Below are positions 1 to 5,308 of a stretch of 8,180 bases of DNA, piece after piece. Location: the NCBI GenBank assembly GCA_020050375.1, contig JAGVKR010000263.1, positions 1-8,180 of the forward strand. Direction: 5' to 3'. The notes below the pieces were generated by a model. It was not told where the DNA came from. It searched no databases and saw only the letters and a program-made list of their open reading frames with translations. This DNA is from Planctomycetales bacterium (GTDB lineage Bacteria; Planctomycetota; Planctomycetia; Planctomycetales; Planctomycetaceae). The position numbers were made by a program, and so were the translations under genes. Each line of letters begins with the position of its first letter. Position 1 is the stretch's first letter.

Positions 1-2
1 CC

Positions 3-521
3 CCGGCCTTCGCGGCGATGGAAGCGCTGGAGATCGCCCACGAATCGGCGACCCAACTGTCGGCCCAGACAACACCCGCGCGCGATCGCTACCTGCCATC
101 GCCCGGCATCCTCCTGCGCAGCGCGGCCCTGATCGCTCTCGGAGCTTACGCCGCAATCGCGTTTGTTCCGGGTTCGCGGCCGGCCGTTCCGAGTACGGAC
201 GACCGCGACTGCCTCCGTCAGGAAGCGGCGGCGGCGATCGGTCGTTCCCCGGCGGAAGCCGAGCGGATAATGACAACCTGTGCGGCATGCCACGAACGCG
301 ACGGCCGCTTGCTCCCCCGCGAGCGGCAAAACGGTGCGATAGATTCCCGTACTTCGTGGCGGCATGCGGAATTCCAGGACGAGTTCGAGAAGCTCTGGTC
401 GATGGCCCTTTCCGAACAGGGCGCCGAAGAAGCCGGGCGAATCGCGCTTGCCGGGCAAGTCAACGATCCCGCAGATGAAACGCGCGGACTCTGGCAAAGG
501 CGCGAAGAGCGCGATGCCTGA
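3..521 (+). CDS. Membrane-anchored protein with one CXXCH heme c motif (probably 5'-partial)
   Basis: The frame is open from base 3, with its first ATG at base 18 and a TGA stop at 519-521. No ribosome binding site precedes that ATG, so the gene may begin outside the window. Numbering from the ATG, residues 31-51 form one hydrophobic segment (ILLRSAALIALGAYAAIAF and onwards), with a charged N-terminal part before it. The C-terminal part carries CAACH at residues 88-92, the pattern that attaches heme c through two cysteines with His as axial ligand. Met129 could be a second ligand, but this is a guess. Heme attachment would put the C-terminal domain on the outer face of the cytoplasmic membrane, where cytochrome c maturation works. 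The domain after the motif is only about 75 residues and rich in Glu and Arg, and I do not recognise the family. A chance CXXCH in a non-cytochrome protein, or a zinc site, remains possible. Confidence 0.55.
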   Translation, partial: PAFAAMEALEIAHESATQLSAQTTPARDRYLPSPGILLRSAALIALGAYAAIAFVPGSRPAVPSTDDRDCLRQEAAAAIGRSPAEAERIMTTCAACHERDGRLLPRERQNGAIDSRTSWRHAEFQDEFEKLWSMALSEQGAEEAGRIALAGQVNDPADETRGLWQRREERDA

Positions 522-650
522 GACACACTGGAAGTCTCTCGGCTGGGGCATGCGGACGAAGAACCGACTTGGGCATAGCATTTCCAGCGCGACTTGCGTC
601 GACGCGCCGATGGAAAATCGGTGATCGATCCCGACGCGCCGCTTATGCAT

Positions 651-804
651 TTCCAGTTCTTGGGCGTATCCCTCGACTGTGGCAATGGTTCGGATCGGCG
701 ACTCCGATTTTCACGCTGCATAATGGGTCTTTCCAGATTCACAGCGTATCTCTCGACAGCGACGACGGTTCGGATCGAAAATCACGACTTTCACGATGCA
801 TAAA
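651..804. repeat. Degenerate tandem repeat, period about 80 bp
   Basis: Bases 664-724 and 744-804 align without gaps at about 46 of 61 positions (hand alignment). Both begin GCGTATC, share the 11-base block GGTTCGGATCG in the middle, and end in TTTCACG followed by TGCATAA. The block TTCCAG precedes each copy (651 and 731) and occurs again at 582, so an older, more diverged unit may start near 575. Weaker echoes follow as far as about 1000. The period is not a multiple of three, so this is not a repeat inside one current reading frame. Confidence 0.6.
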
Positions 805-1023
805 ACGGCCAGCTCTGTCGGAATTGCGTGTTCAAATCTGGAAAAAACGCTCGTTTCTCTCGGGTTTTGACAACTTCTCGGTTTCGGAGGCCTGACAAAA
901 ACGATCCGGAAATGCACCGTTTGGGACCAGTTTCCTACTCCGTCAGGCGTTTCTCGACCCTCTTCCGGCGCAGAGTCCCGCGATCGAAATCTGGAAGAGA
1001 ATTTGACGTAAGTGGGAGGAGTG

Positions 1024-1063
1024 GGATTCAGGATTCAGGATTCGGGATTCGGGATTCAGGGGA
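1024..1063 (+). repeat. GGATTC(A/G) heptamer tract, five units
   Basis: Five heptamers stand head to tail: GGATTCA twice, GGATTCG twice, GGATTCA once, then GGGGA. The sequence that follows, CGAAGAG, nearly matches the TGAAGAG after the similar tract at 5138-5170, so both tracts belong to one dispersed family and are not chance simple repeats. No gene uses this tract. Reading it in any frame gives only low-complexity peptide such as DSGFGI. Confidence 0.7.
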
Positions 1064-1082
1064 CGAAGAGTGGGCGACGCGC

Positions 1083-1300
1083 CGGGGGCCGGGGTCAAAG
1101 CGGCGCCGGGAGATAACGTGTCGCAGCGCGCAGTCCACTCGATGGAGCGAAGGGGTGGCCGGAACCAACTCGCGAGCGTGGCCCCGTTGCCAACCACGGG
1201 GCCACGCTCGCGGGTTTTGCCTGCCTGCCGCCGATTCGGATCGATTCCACGGACTACCTTGACGCGACCGATGGATTTGCCGCTTTGACCCCGGCACCCG
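1083..1300. mobile_element. Putative MITE-like or palindromic element with 22-bp terminal inverted repeats
   Basis: The ends at 1083-1104 and 1279-1300 are inverted repeats matching at 21 of 22 positions, including a perfect 17-bp core (GCCGGGGTCAAAGCGGC on the left). The 218-bp segment contains a second, much stronger inverted repeat at 1167-1216. It has no credible coding sequence. Short length, terminal inverted repeats and absence of a transposase are what a nonautonomous miniature element would show. I found no clear target-site duplication at the borders, and no autonomous partner is in the window. A structured RNA or an old recombination scar are the alternatives. Confidence 0.45.
1167..1218 (+). 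terminator. Very stable 20-bp hairpin followed by TTTT, terminator-like
   Basis: Bases 1167-1186 pair with 1197-1216 over 20 positions, with only one G-T wobble, around the 10-base loop TTGCCAACCA. The stem is GC-rich (core CGCGAGCGTGGCCCCG) and its right arm runs into TTTT at 1215-1218, the usual shape of an intrinsic terminator on the plus strand. No identified gene lies directly upstream: the nearest ends at 521. The hairpin also sits at the centre of the 1083-1300 inverted-repeat element, so it may be a structural part of that element. The structure itself is certain; its function is not. Confidence 0.5.
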
Positions 1301-1415
1301 TGCATGCACGCGTCAAAGCGATTCATCGCGAAATCGGGACTCGGAGAGACCCGACCACATTCGGGCTCGTGTCGCGGTGCTTGTTTCGATGGCGCGCGCC
1401 AGCTACGCTTGCCGC

Positions 1416-2024
1416 ATGGCTGCAACGTCCGGAAATCACTCCATCAATCGCGTGTGCGTCTTTTGCGGCTCGAGCGCGGGACGCGATCCACGCTACGCTT
1501 TGGGGGCGAATGAACTGGGTCGCGCGCTGGTGGCGCGCGGTTGGGATCTTGTCTACGGCGGCGGGCGAGTCGGGTTGATGGGGGTGCTGGCCGATGCCGT
1601 GCTCGCCGCAGGGGGGAAGGTGATCGGCGTCATCCCCCGGATGCTGGCCACCAAAGAATTGCTGCACGTCGGTGCAACGGAAATGCATGTTGTGGAGAGC
1701 ATGCACGCCCGCAAGGCGATGATGGCAGGCCTGGCCGATGCATTCGTCGCCCTCCCTGGCGGGTACGGCACGTTCGAAGAGACGCTGGAGATGATCACCT
1801 GGGGGCAAATCGGCATTCATCGCAAGCCGCTGGGGCTGCTCGACGTCCTTGATTTTTTCCAGCCCTTTGTGCAATTCATCGATCATGCCATTGCCGAGGG
1901 TTTCATTCGTCCCGAGCAGCGCGATTTGCTGGTGACGTCAGACTCGGCCGGTCCGTTGCTCGATCGCCTGAGCCATCACCACCCTCCGTTCGTCAGAAAA
2001 TGGATCGAACCGGAAGAGACGTGA
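1416..2024 (+). CDS. LOG family protein (nucleoside 5'-monophosphate phosphoribohydrolase)
   Basis: LOG-family enzymes cleave the N-glycosidic bond of (cytokinin) nucleoside 5'-monophosphates, releasing the free base and ribose 5-phosphate in the cytosol. In bacteria the physiological substrate is often unknown. From the ATG at 1416 the protein has 202 residues, a normal length. The Rossmann-type start VCVFCGSSAG is at 13-22, the GGGRVGLMG loop at 48-56, the conserved MHARK with Arg99 at 96-100, and the signature PGGYGTFEE at 114-122 with the catalytic Glu122. All key family residues are present. The same frame opens earlier with GTG at 1377 and ATG at 1389, but the family normally starts just before the CVFCGSS strand, so 1416 is preferred. 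None of the three has a Shine-Dalgarno sequence. The gene stands alone, with repeats on both sides. Family assignment is firm; the exact substrate and start are not. Confidence 0.93.
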   Translation: MAATSGNHSINRVCVFCGSSAGRDPRYALGANELGRALVARGWDLVYGGGRVGLMGVLADAVLAAGGKVIGVIPRMLATKELLHVGATEMHVVESMHARKAMMAGLADAFVALPGGYGTFEETLEMITWGQIGIHRKPLGLLDVLDFFQPFVQFIDHAIAEGFIRPEQRDLLVTSDSAGPLLDRLSHHHPPFVRKWIEPEET

Positions 2025-2043
2025 GCGCACGTGATAATTTGTA

Positions 2044-2096
2044 GTGTGGACTTCAGTCCACACGAGATAATGTTCTGTGTCGGCTGAAGCCGACAC
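2044..2096. repeat. REP-like doublet: two perfect 8-bp hairpins
   Basis: The first hairpin (2044-2063) is GTGTGGAC, loop TTCA, GTCCACAC. The second (2077-2096) is GTGTCGGC, loop TGAA, GCCGACAC. The stems share the form GTGTNGRC and the two loops are reverse complements of each other. Paired, related palindromes in a gene gap are typical of REP elements and their BIME pairs. The doublet begins 20 bases after the LOG stop codon and could also end or stabilise that transcript, but no T-run follows either hairpin. No REP-associated transposase is in the window. Confidence 0.65.
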
Positions 2097-2145
2097 CAAA
2101 GTCGGATCGCTGCCCGCTGCACGCTACGTCAGTCGATTTGTCGCG

Positions 2146-2152
2146 AAAGGAG
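2146..2152 (+). promoter_or_regulatory. Ribosome binding site of the PQQ propeller gene
   Basis: AAAGGAG lies 7 bases before the ATG at 2160, a near-ideal Shine-Dalgarno sequence and spacing. It fixes the start of the propeller gene, and the encoded signal peptide begins directly at that ATG. Confidence 0.8.
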
Positions 2153-2159
2153 TCCTAAA

Positions 2160-3494
2160 ATGCGCGTCTACAGATCATGGCTTCGTCGATCGGGTCTTGC
2201 ATTGTCGTGCGGCGCTATTCTGGCACTGATGGTCGTCGCGTCGGCCGTGCAAGCCGACGACTGGCCGCAGTGGGGGGGGCCGCAACGCGACATCGTGTGG
2301 CGCGAGAAGGGGATCGTCCAGCGGCTGCCGACGAAAGAATTGCTCTCGCGCGTCTGGTCGACTCCCATCGGCGAGGGGTACGGCGGACCGGCGGTCGCCA
2401 GGGGACGCGTGTACGTGATGGACCGACTTAAGGACGACGGGGTCGAGCGCGTGCTGTGTCTCGACGCAGACAGCGGTAAAGTGCTTTGGCAGCACAAGTA
2501 CCAGGTGCATTACACCGTCGATTATCCCGCGGGACCGCGGGCCACGCCGACCGTCGACGGCGATCGCGTCTATACGATCGGGACCATGGGTGACATGCAC
2601 TGCCTCGACGTCCAGCGGGGGTCGGTGCTGTGGAAAAAGAATTTTGTGCAGGAGTACAACGCGAAAATTCCTTCGTGGGGGATGGTCGCGGCTCCGCTCG
2701 TCGACGGCAACCAGGTGATCATTCTGGCGGGGGGGTCGCGCTACGGAGCCCAGATCGTGAGCCTCGACCGCCAGTCAGGCAACGAAAACTGGCGCTCGCT
2801 GAATCACGTCGAGCCGGGCTACTGTCCGCCGATGATGTACACCTATCAGGGAACGAAACAGATCATCATCTGGCACCCGCACGCAGTCACCGCCCTCAAT
2901 CCCATGAACGGCGAGCCGATCTGGTTCGAGAAATGGCAGATCAAGGCCGATTTGACGGTGCCCACTCCGCGGCAGCAGGGAAACCGGCTCTTCCTCACAT
3001 CGTTCTACAACGGCTCGACGATGATCGACCTGGGGCTCGACGGCAAAACACCCGAGATCCTCTGGCAGGGGAAGAGCAGCAGCGAAGTTCGCACCGATGG
3101 ACTGCACTCGATCATGTCCACGCCGTGGGTGACGGATAAGTACATTTACGGCGTGTGCAGCTACGGCCAGCTCCGCTGTCTCGACGCCAACACCGGCGAG
3201 CGGATCTGGGAAACGTTCGAGGCGACAGGGGAGGGGCGGTGGTGGAACGCCTTCATCATTCCCCATGAAGACCGGTTCTTTTTGCACAACGAGCAGGGGG
3301 ACCTGATCATCGCCAACCTGTCCCCCGAAGGCTACAAGGAGCTGAGCCGGGCGAAGCTCGTCGAGCCGACGCGAAAGGTGCTGGAACGAATGACAATCTG
3401 GTCGCACCCGGCCTTCGCGATGAAAAGCGTGTTCGCCCGCAATGACAATGAGATCGTGCGTGTGAATCTCGCCGCGGAAAAGTCGGGCAAATGA
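2160..3494 (+). CDS. Secreted PQQ-binding-like beta-propeller repeat protein
   Basis: The 444-residue protein has a Sec signal peptide: basic MRVYRSWLRR, a hydrophobic core at about 12-29, and a likely cleavage after AVQA at residue 32. The mature part begins with DDWPQWGGP, a start often seen in planctomycete propeller proteins. The repeat motif of the PQQ-like/BamB fold, LD-x(3)-G-x(3)-W, recurs at 101-110 (LDADSGKVLW), 149-158, 202-211, 246-255 and 341-350 (LDANTGERIW). With the degenerate blades between them this suggests a seven- or eight-bladed propeller. There is no cytochrome c domain and no clear dehydrogenase active site, so binding or scaffold duty outside the cytoplasm is likelier than alcohol dehydrogenase activity. 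Calling it BamB would be premature. The gene has its own ribosome binding site, lies 135 bases after LOG, and converges with the sigma factor gene downstream. Its ligand is unknown. Confidence 0.92.
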   Translation: MRVYRSWLRRSGLALSCGAILALMVVASAVQADDWPQWGGPQRDIVWREKGIVQRLPTKELLSRVWSTPIGEGYGGPAVARGRVYVMDRLKDDGVERVLCLDADSGKVLWQHKYQVHYTVDYPAGPRATPTVDGDRVYTIGTMGDMHCLDVQRGSVLWKKNFVQEYNAKIPSWGMVAAPLVDGNQVIILAGGSRYGAQIVSLDRQSGNENWRSLNHVEPGYCPPMMYTYQGTKQIIIWHPHAVTALNPMNGEPIWFEKWQIKADLTVPTPRQQGNRLFLTSFYNGSTMIDLGLDGKTPEILWQGKSSSEVRTDGLHSIMSTPWVTDKYIYGVCSYGQLRCLDANTGERIWETFEATGEGRWWNAFIIPHEDRFFLHNEQGDLIIANLSPEGYKELSRAKLVEPTRKVLERMTIWSHPAFAMKSVFARNDNEIVRVNLAAEKSGK

Positions 3495-3502
3495 GGGCCC
3501 GG

Positions 3503-3526
3503 TGAACCCGACTGCCGGGGGGTTCA
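3503..3526 (+). terminator. Weak hairpin after the propeller gene
   Basis: TGAACCC (3503-3509) pairs with GGGTTCA (3520-3526) around a 10-base loop, starting 8 bases after the stop codon. The position suits a transcript end between convergent genes, but no T-run follows. Confidence 0.35.
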
Positions 3527-3587
3527 ATTGATAGCATGCTGGTCGACGCGACGAACGCTCACACGCCTGCACCAGCCCATACCTCTC

Positions 3588-3607
3588 CCCCCTTGGATGA
3601 AAGGGGG
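3588..3607 (-). terminator. C/G hairpin downstream of the sigma factor gene
   Basis: CCCCCTT (3588-3594) pairs with AAGGGGG (3601-3607) around a 6-base loop. It lies about 30 bases after the sigma factor's stop codon in that gene's direction, so it may end that transcript. There is no U-tract on the minus strand, so an intrinsic terminator is only a possibility. Confidence 0.3.
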
Positions 3608-3637
3608 AAAAGGCGGGGCCAGCACTGCTGCGATCTC

Positions 3638-4192
3638 CTAACTGACGAGCTGCAAATCGCTCAGCTTGTCGCGGAGGCGATTGCGGGCGGTGTGCAGCCG
3701 GCGCTTGATCGTGCCCACCGGGCTGTCGAACTGCGCGCTCATCTCCTGCAGCGACTGACCTTCGAAATAGAACGCATGAAGCGTTCGACGATCGAGGTCG
3801 CGGAGCCGATCGATGCAGTCACGCACGCACGCCGCATTCTCGCTCTGCACGATCCGTTCGAGAGGGTTCCCTCCCACGGAGCTGAGCGTCACGAGGGCCG
3901 GCACGTCGCCATTCACCTCCCGCGGCCGGCGAACCGCCCGATTGATCGCCAGCCGGACGGCGATCTTGCGGACCCACGCCTCGAACCGCTCTTCGTCGCG
4001 GAGCTGCGGGAGCTTGCGGAGCACCTGGATGTAGACATCCTGCGTCACCTCCAGGGCTTCGGACCGGTTGCGCAGCCGCCGGAAGACGACGGCGAAGACC
4101 ATCGCCTCGGTGCGAACGACCAGCTTGTTGAATGCGGCGCGATCTCCCGCCTTCGCGCCGCGAACCAGCTCGATGAGCTCAGTGTCATTCAT
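3638..4192 (-). CDS. ECF-type RNA polymerase sigma factor (sigma-70 family)
   Basis: The 184-residue protein has the ECF size and two-domain plan. Sigma region 2 covers about 20-90: FNKLVVRTEAMVFAVVFRRL, then the acidic EALEVTQDVYIQVLRKLPQL and ERFEAWVRKIAVRLAINRAV. This part binds the core polymerase and the -10 element. A linker (about 91-120) leads to region 4 at about 122-180, where LRDLDRRTLHAFYFEGQSLQ, MSAQFDSPVGTIKRRLHTAR and RNRLRDKL form the helix-turn-helix that reads the -35 element. The chosen ATG (4190-4192) begins MNDTELIELV, typical of the family. The frame is open for 80 more codons upstream, but that peptide shows no similarity to sigma domains. A GTG at 4202-4204 is a possible alternative start. 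No anti-sigma gene is directly adjacent in either direction, and the regulon is not visible here. Confidence 0.92.
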   Translation of the reverse strand: MNDTELIELVRGAKAGDRAAFNKLVVRTEAMVFAVVFRRLRNRSEALEVTQDVYIQVLRKLPQLRDEERFEAWVRKIAVRLAINRAVRRPREVNGDVPALVTLSSVGGNPLERIVQSENAACVRDCIDRLRDLDRRTLHAFYFEGQSLQEMSAQFDSPVGTIKRRLHTARNRLRDKLSDLQLVS

Positions 4193-4491
4193 GTCAGACC
4201 GTTTCACCGGCCGGGGCTGCCTGCCTTCACTGGGCAACGATCCCGGGCGGTCCTGAAGCGACGAGCATCCCTTCGTCGCGGTGACTGTTGGCGATGAGAG
4301 CCTGAACGAGGCAGTCGAAACCGGGTGTTTCGGGCTGCAGGCTCGGAATCTTTCGCCGGCCGACGCTCGATAATGAGCGGCGAAATACCGGGCAGAAGAA
4401 ACCGGGCTGGATGGTCCGGAGCGCTGAATCAATTCAGCCCAACCGGCAACATCCCACTTTCAGGCGACGAACTTGCGAACACGGGCGGCAG
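4193..4491. other. Leader/intergenic stretch upstream of the sigma factor gene
   Basis: This stretch lies upstream of the sigma factor on the minus strand. The sigma reading frame stays open as far as 4432, but the peptide looks like chance translation (rich in Ser, Arg and Pro, no motif). It probably holds the promoter and leader of the sigma gene. I could not pick out convincing -35 and -10 boxes, and no ribosome binding site stands before 4192. Confidence 0.4.
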
Positions 4492-4782
4492 TTAGCCGCG
4501 GGCCATCTTGCTGAGCACAAGACTGGCCCACAGTCGCGGGTGGAGCGTTAGCCCCGTCCCACAACCGGCCGGCGGTTGCTGGTCGCCTCTCCCCGGTCGA
4601 TGGTCGGACCCGTGCGGGTCCAGACGCATTGACAGACCGAGGGGGCGACGCGTTCGTCGCATCCCCGAATAACGTTTCGAGGCGCTCGTACGATGTGCGA
4701 CGACAGCCGCCAGAACGACTTCGCGAGCGTTCGCGAAAGAAGCCTGGAACACCGAATTACGGTTTTGGCTGGTTAACAACAT
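4492..4782 (-). CDS. Doubtful small ORF, 96 codons, with a strong Shine-Dalgarno sequence
   Basis: From the ATG at 4782 the frame runs 96 codons to a TAA. The main support is AGGAGG placed 7 bases before the ATG, as good as any such site in the window. The product begins MLLTSQNRNSVFQASF, has a mildly hydrophobic patch (EVVLAAVVAH, about 22-31), and then turns into an Arg/Pro/Gly-rich tail without recognisable domains. Several palindromes lie within the frame, which argues for a structured or repeat-derived sequence. It is on the same strand as the sigma factor, 299 bases upstream of it, and need not be co-transcribed with it. I do not recognise it. It could be a small gene, a decayed gene or a chance frame. 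Confidence 0.22.
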   Translation of the reverse strand: MLLTSQNRNSVFQASFANAREVVLAAVVAHRTSASKRYSGMRRTRRPLGLSMRLDPHGSDHRPGRGDQQPPAGCGTGLTLHPRLWASLVLSKMARG

Positions 4783-4789
4783 CGGAACA

Positions 4790-4795
4790 CCTCCT
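4790..4795 (-). promoter_or_regulatory. Shine-Dalgarno-like AGGAGG before the doubtful small ORF
   Basis: CCTCCT on the plus strand reads AGGAGG on the minus strand, 7 bases from the ATG at 4782. It partly overlaps a small hairpin (4794-4808, CTGCGA-TCG-TCGCAG), which if transcribed could mask the site. Whether it is used is unknown. Confidence 0.35.
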
Positions 4796-4830
4796 GCGAT
4801 CGTCGCAGTCACAAAAAACGGATCAGACCT

Positions 4831-4867
4831 GGATGTCAGCCATGACATCCGGCTCCCGACGGGAGCC
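4831..4867. repeat. Second hairpin doublet (two abutting perfect stem-loops)
   Basis: GGATGTCA, loop GCCA, TGACATCC (4831-4850) is followed without a gap by GGCTCCC, loop GAC, GGGAGCC (4851-4867) and then TTT. The arrangement resembles the doublet at 2044-2096 in layout but not in sequence, so it may be another REP-like family. On the plus strand the second hairpin plus TTT looks like a short terminator, though no plus-strand gene ends just before it. Confidence 0.5.
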
Positions 4868-5136
4868 TTTCCTGCCCATTGCACCCCAAGACGGAAACGA
4901 ACCGCCTCGAGACACTATGAACTACGCTTCAGACGACAAATCCTTGTGGCAGGTTCGCTCAATCTTCGCATTTTTATCGACATTTTTCGAGAGCGAACAT
5001 GCACGATCGTTCTAAGTCACTGGACAGGAAGGTTTTAAGCGACTCCTGCCATTGCCGAAAAATCGGAAAAGAAATCTCGAACGGAATCTTGTTGGCGCGT
5101 TGGCGGCCGATGGCGAACGGACCATAATCGGGAACG
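4868..5136. other. Intergenic stretch upstream of the transporter, with an AT-rich patch
   Basis: I see no supported gene here. A local AT-rich patch contains CATTTTTATCGA at 4969-4980 directly followed by CATTTTTCGA at 4981-4990. This contrasts with the GC-rich surroundings and could belong to a promoter for the transporter, but no -35/-10 pair can be assigned with confidence. Confidence 0.3.
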
Positions 5137-5279
5137 AGGATTCAGGATTCGGCATTCAGGATTCAGGGGATGAAGAGGGCAAGCTGGTCGAAGACCGACC
5201 GCAGCAATGGGATCTGAACGCCGTTCGCATAGGCGACCCCTGATACTCCCCGAATCCTGAATGCCGAATCCTGAATCCT
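5137..5279. repeat. Inverted pair of GGATTC-type repeats, 28-bp perfect arms
   Basis: Bases 5137-5164 are the exact reverse complement of 5252-5279, leaving 87 bases between the arms. Each arm is built from the heptamers GGATTCA, GGATTCG and GCATTCA. The left arm continues into GGGGATGAAGAG, nearly the same tail as the tract at 1052-1070. The right arm ends 29 bases before the likely transporter start, so if transcribed the pair could form a long hairpin in its leader. It may be a small mobile or repetitive element; no transposase is nearby. Confidence 0.7.
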
Positions 5280-5308
5280 TTTCATTCTCCCTCACCCCTC
5301 ATTCCTCC

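Noticed and set aside
828..1262. Plus-strand frame of 144 codons across the same region
   Set aside because: It has the same repeat-derived low-complexity peptide (GIRDSGDEEW), Arg/Ser-rich composition, and no Shine-Dalgarno sequence.
943..1425. Minus-strand frame of 160 codons across the repeat region
   Set aside because: It is made largely from the GGATTC tract and the inverted-repeat element (peptides such as NPESRILNPES), with no ribosome binding site and no domain.
2775..3572. 265-codon minus-strand open frame opposite the propeller gene
   Set aside because: The plus strand carries a signal peptide, a ribosome binding site and repeated propeller motifs, so the minus-strand frame is a shadow.
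3536..4297. Long plus-strand open frame of 253 codons over the sigma factor gene
   Set aside because: It is the antisense shadow of the ECF sigma factor, whose product has all expected domains. The plus-strand peptide shows no family features.
4917..5015. 32-codon plus-strand frame (starts MNYASDDKSLW) as a leader peptide of the transporter
   Set aside because: It has no ribosome binding site, no attenuator-like hairpin pair or codon run, and nearly 300 bases plus a repeat pair separate it from the transporter.
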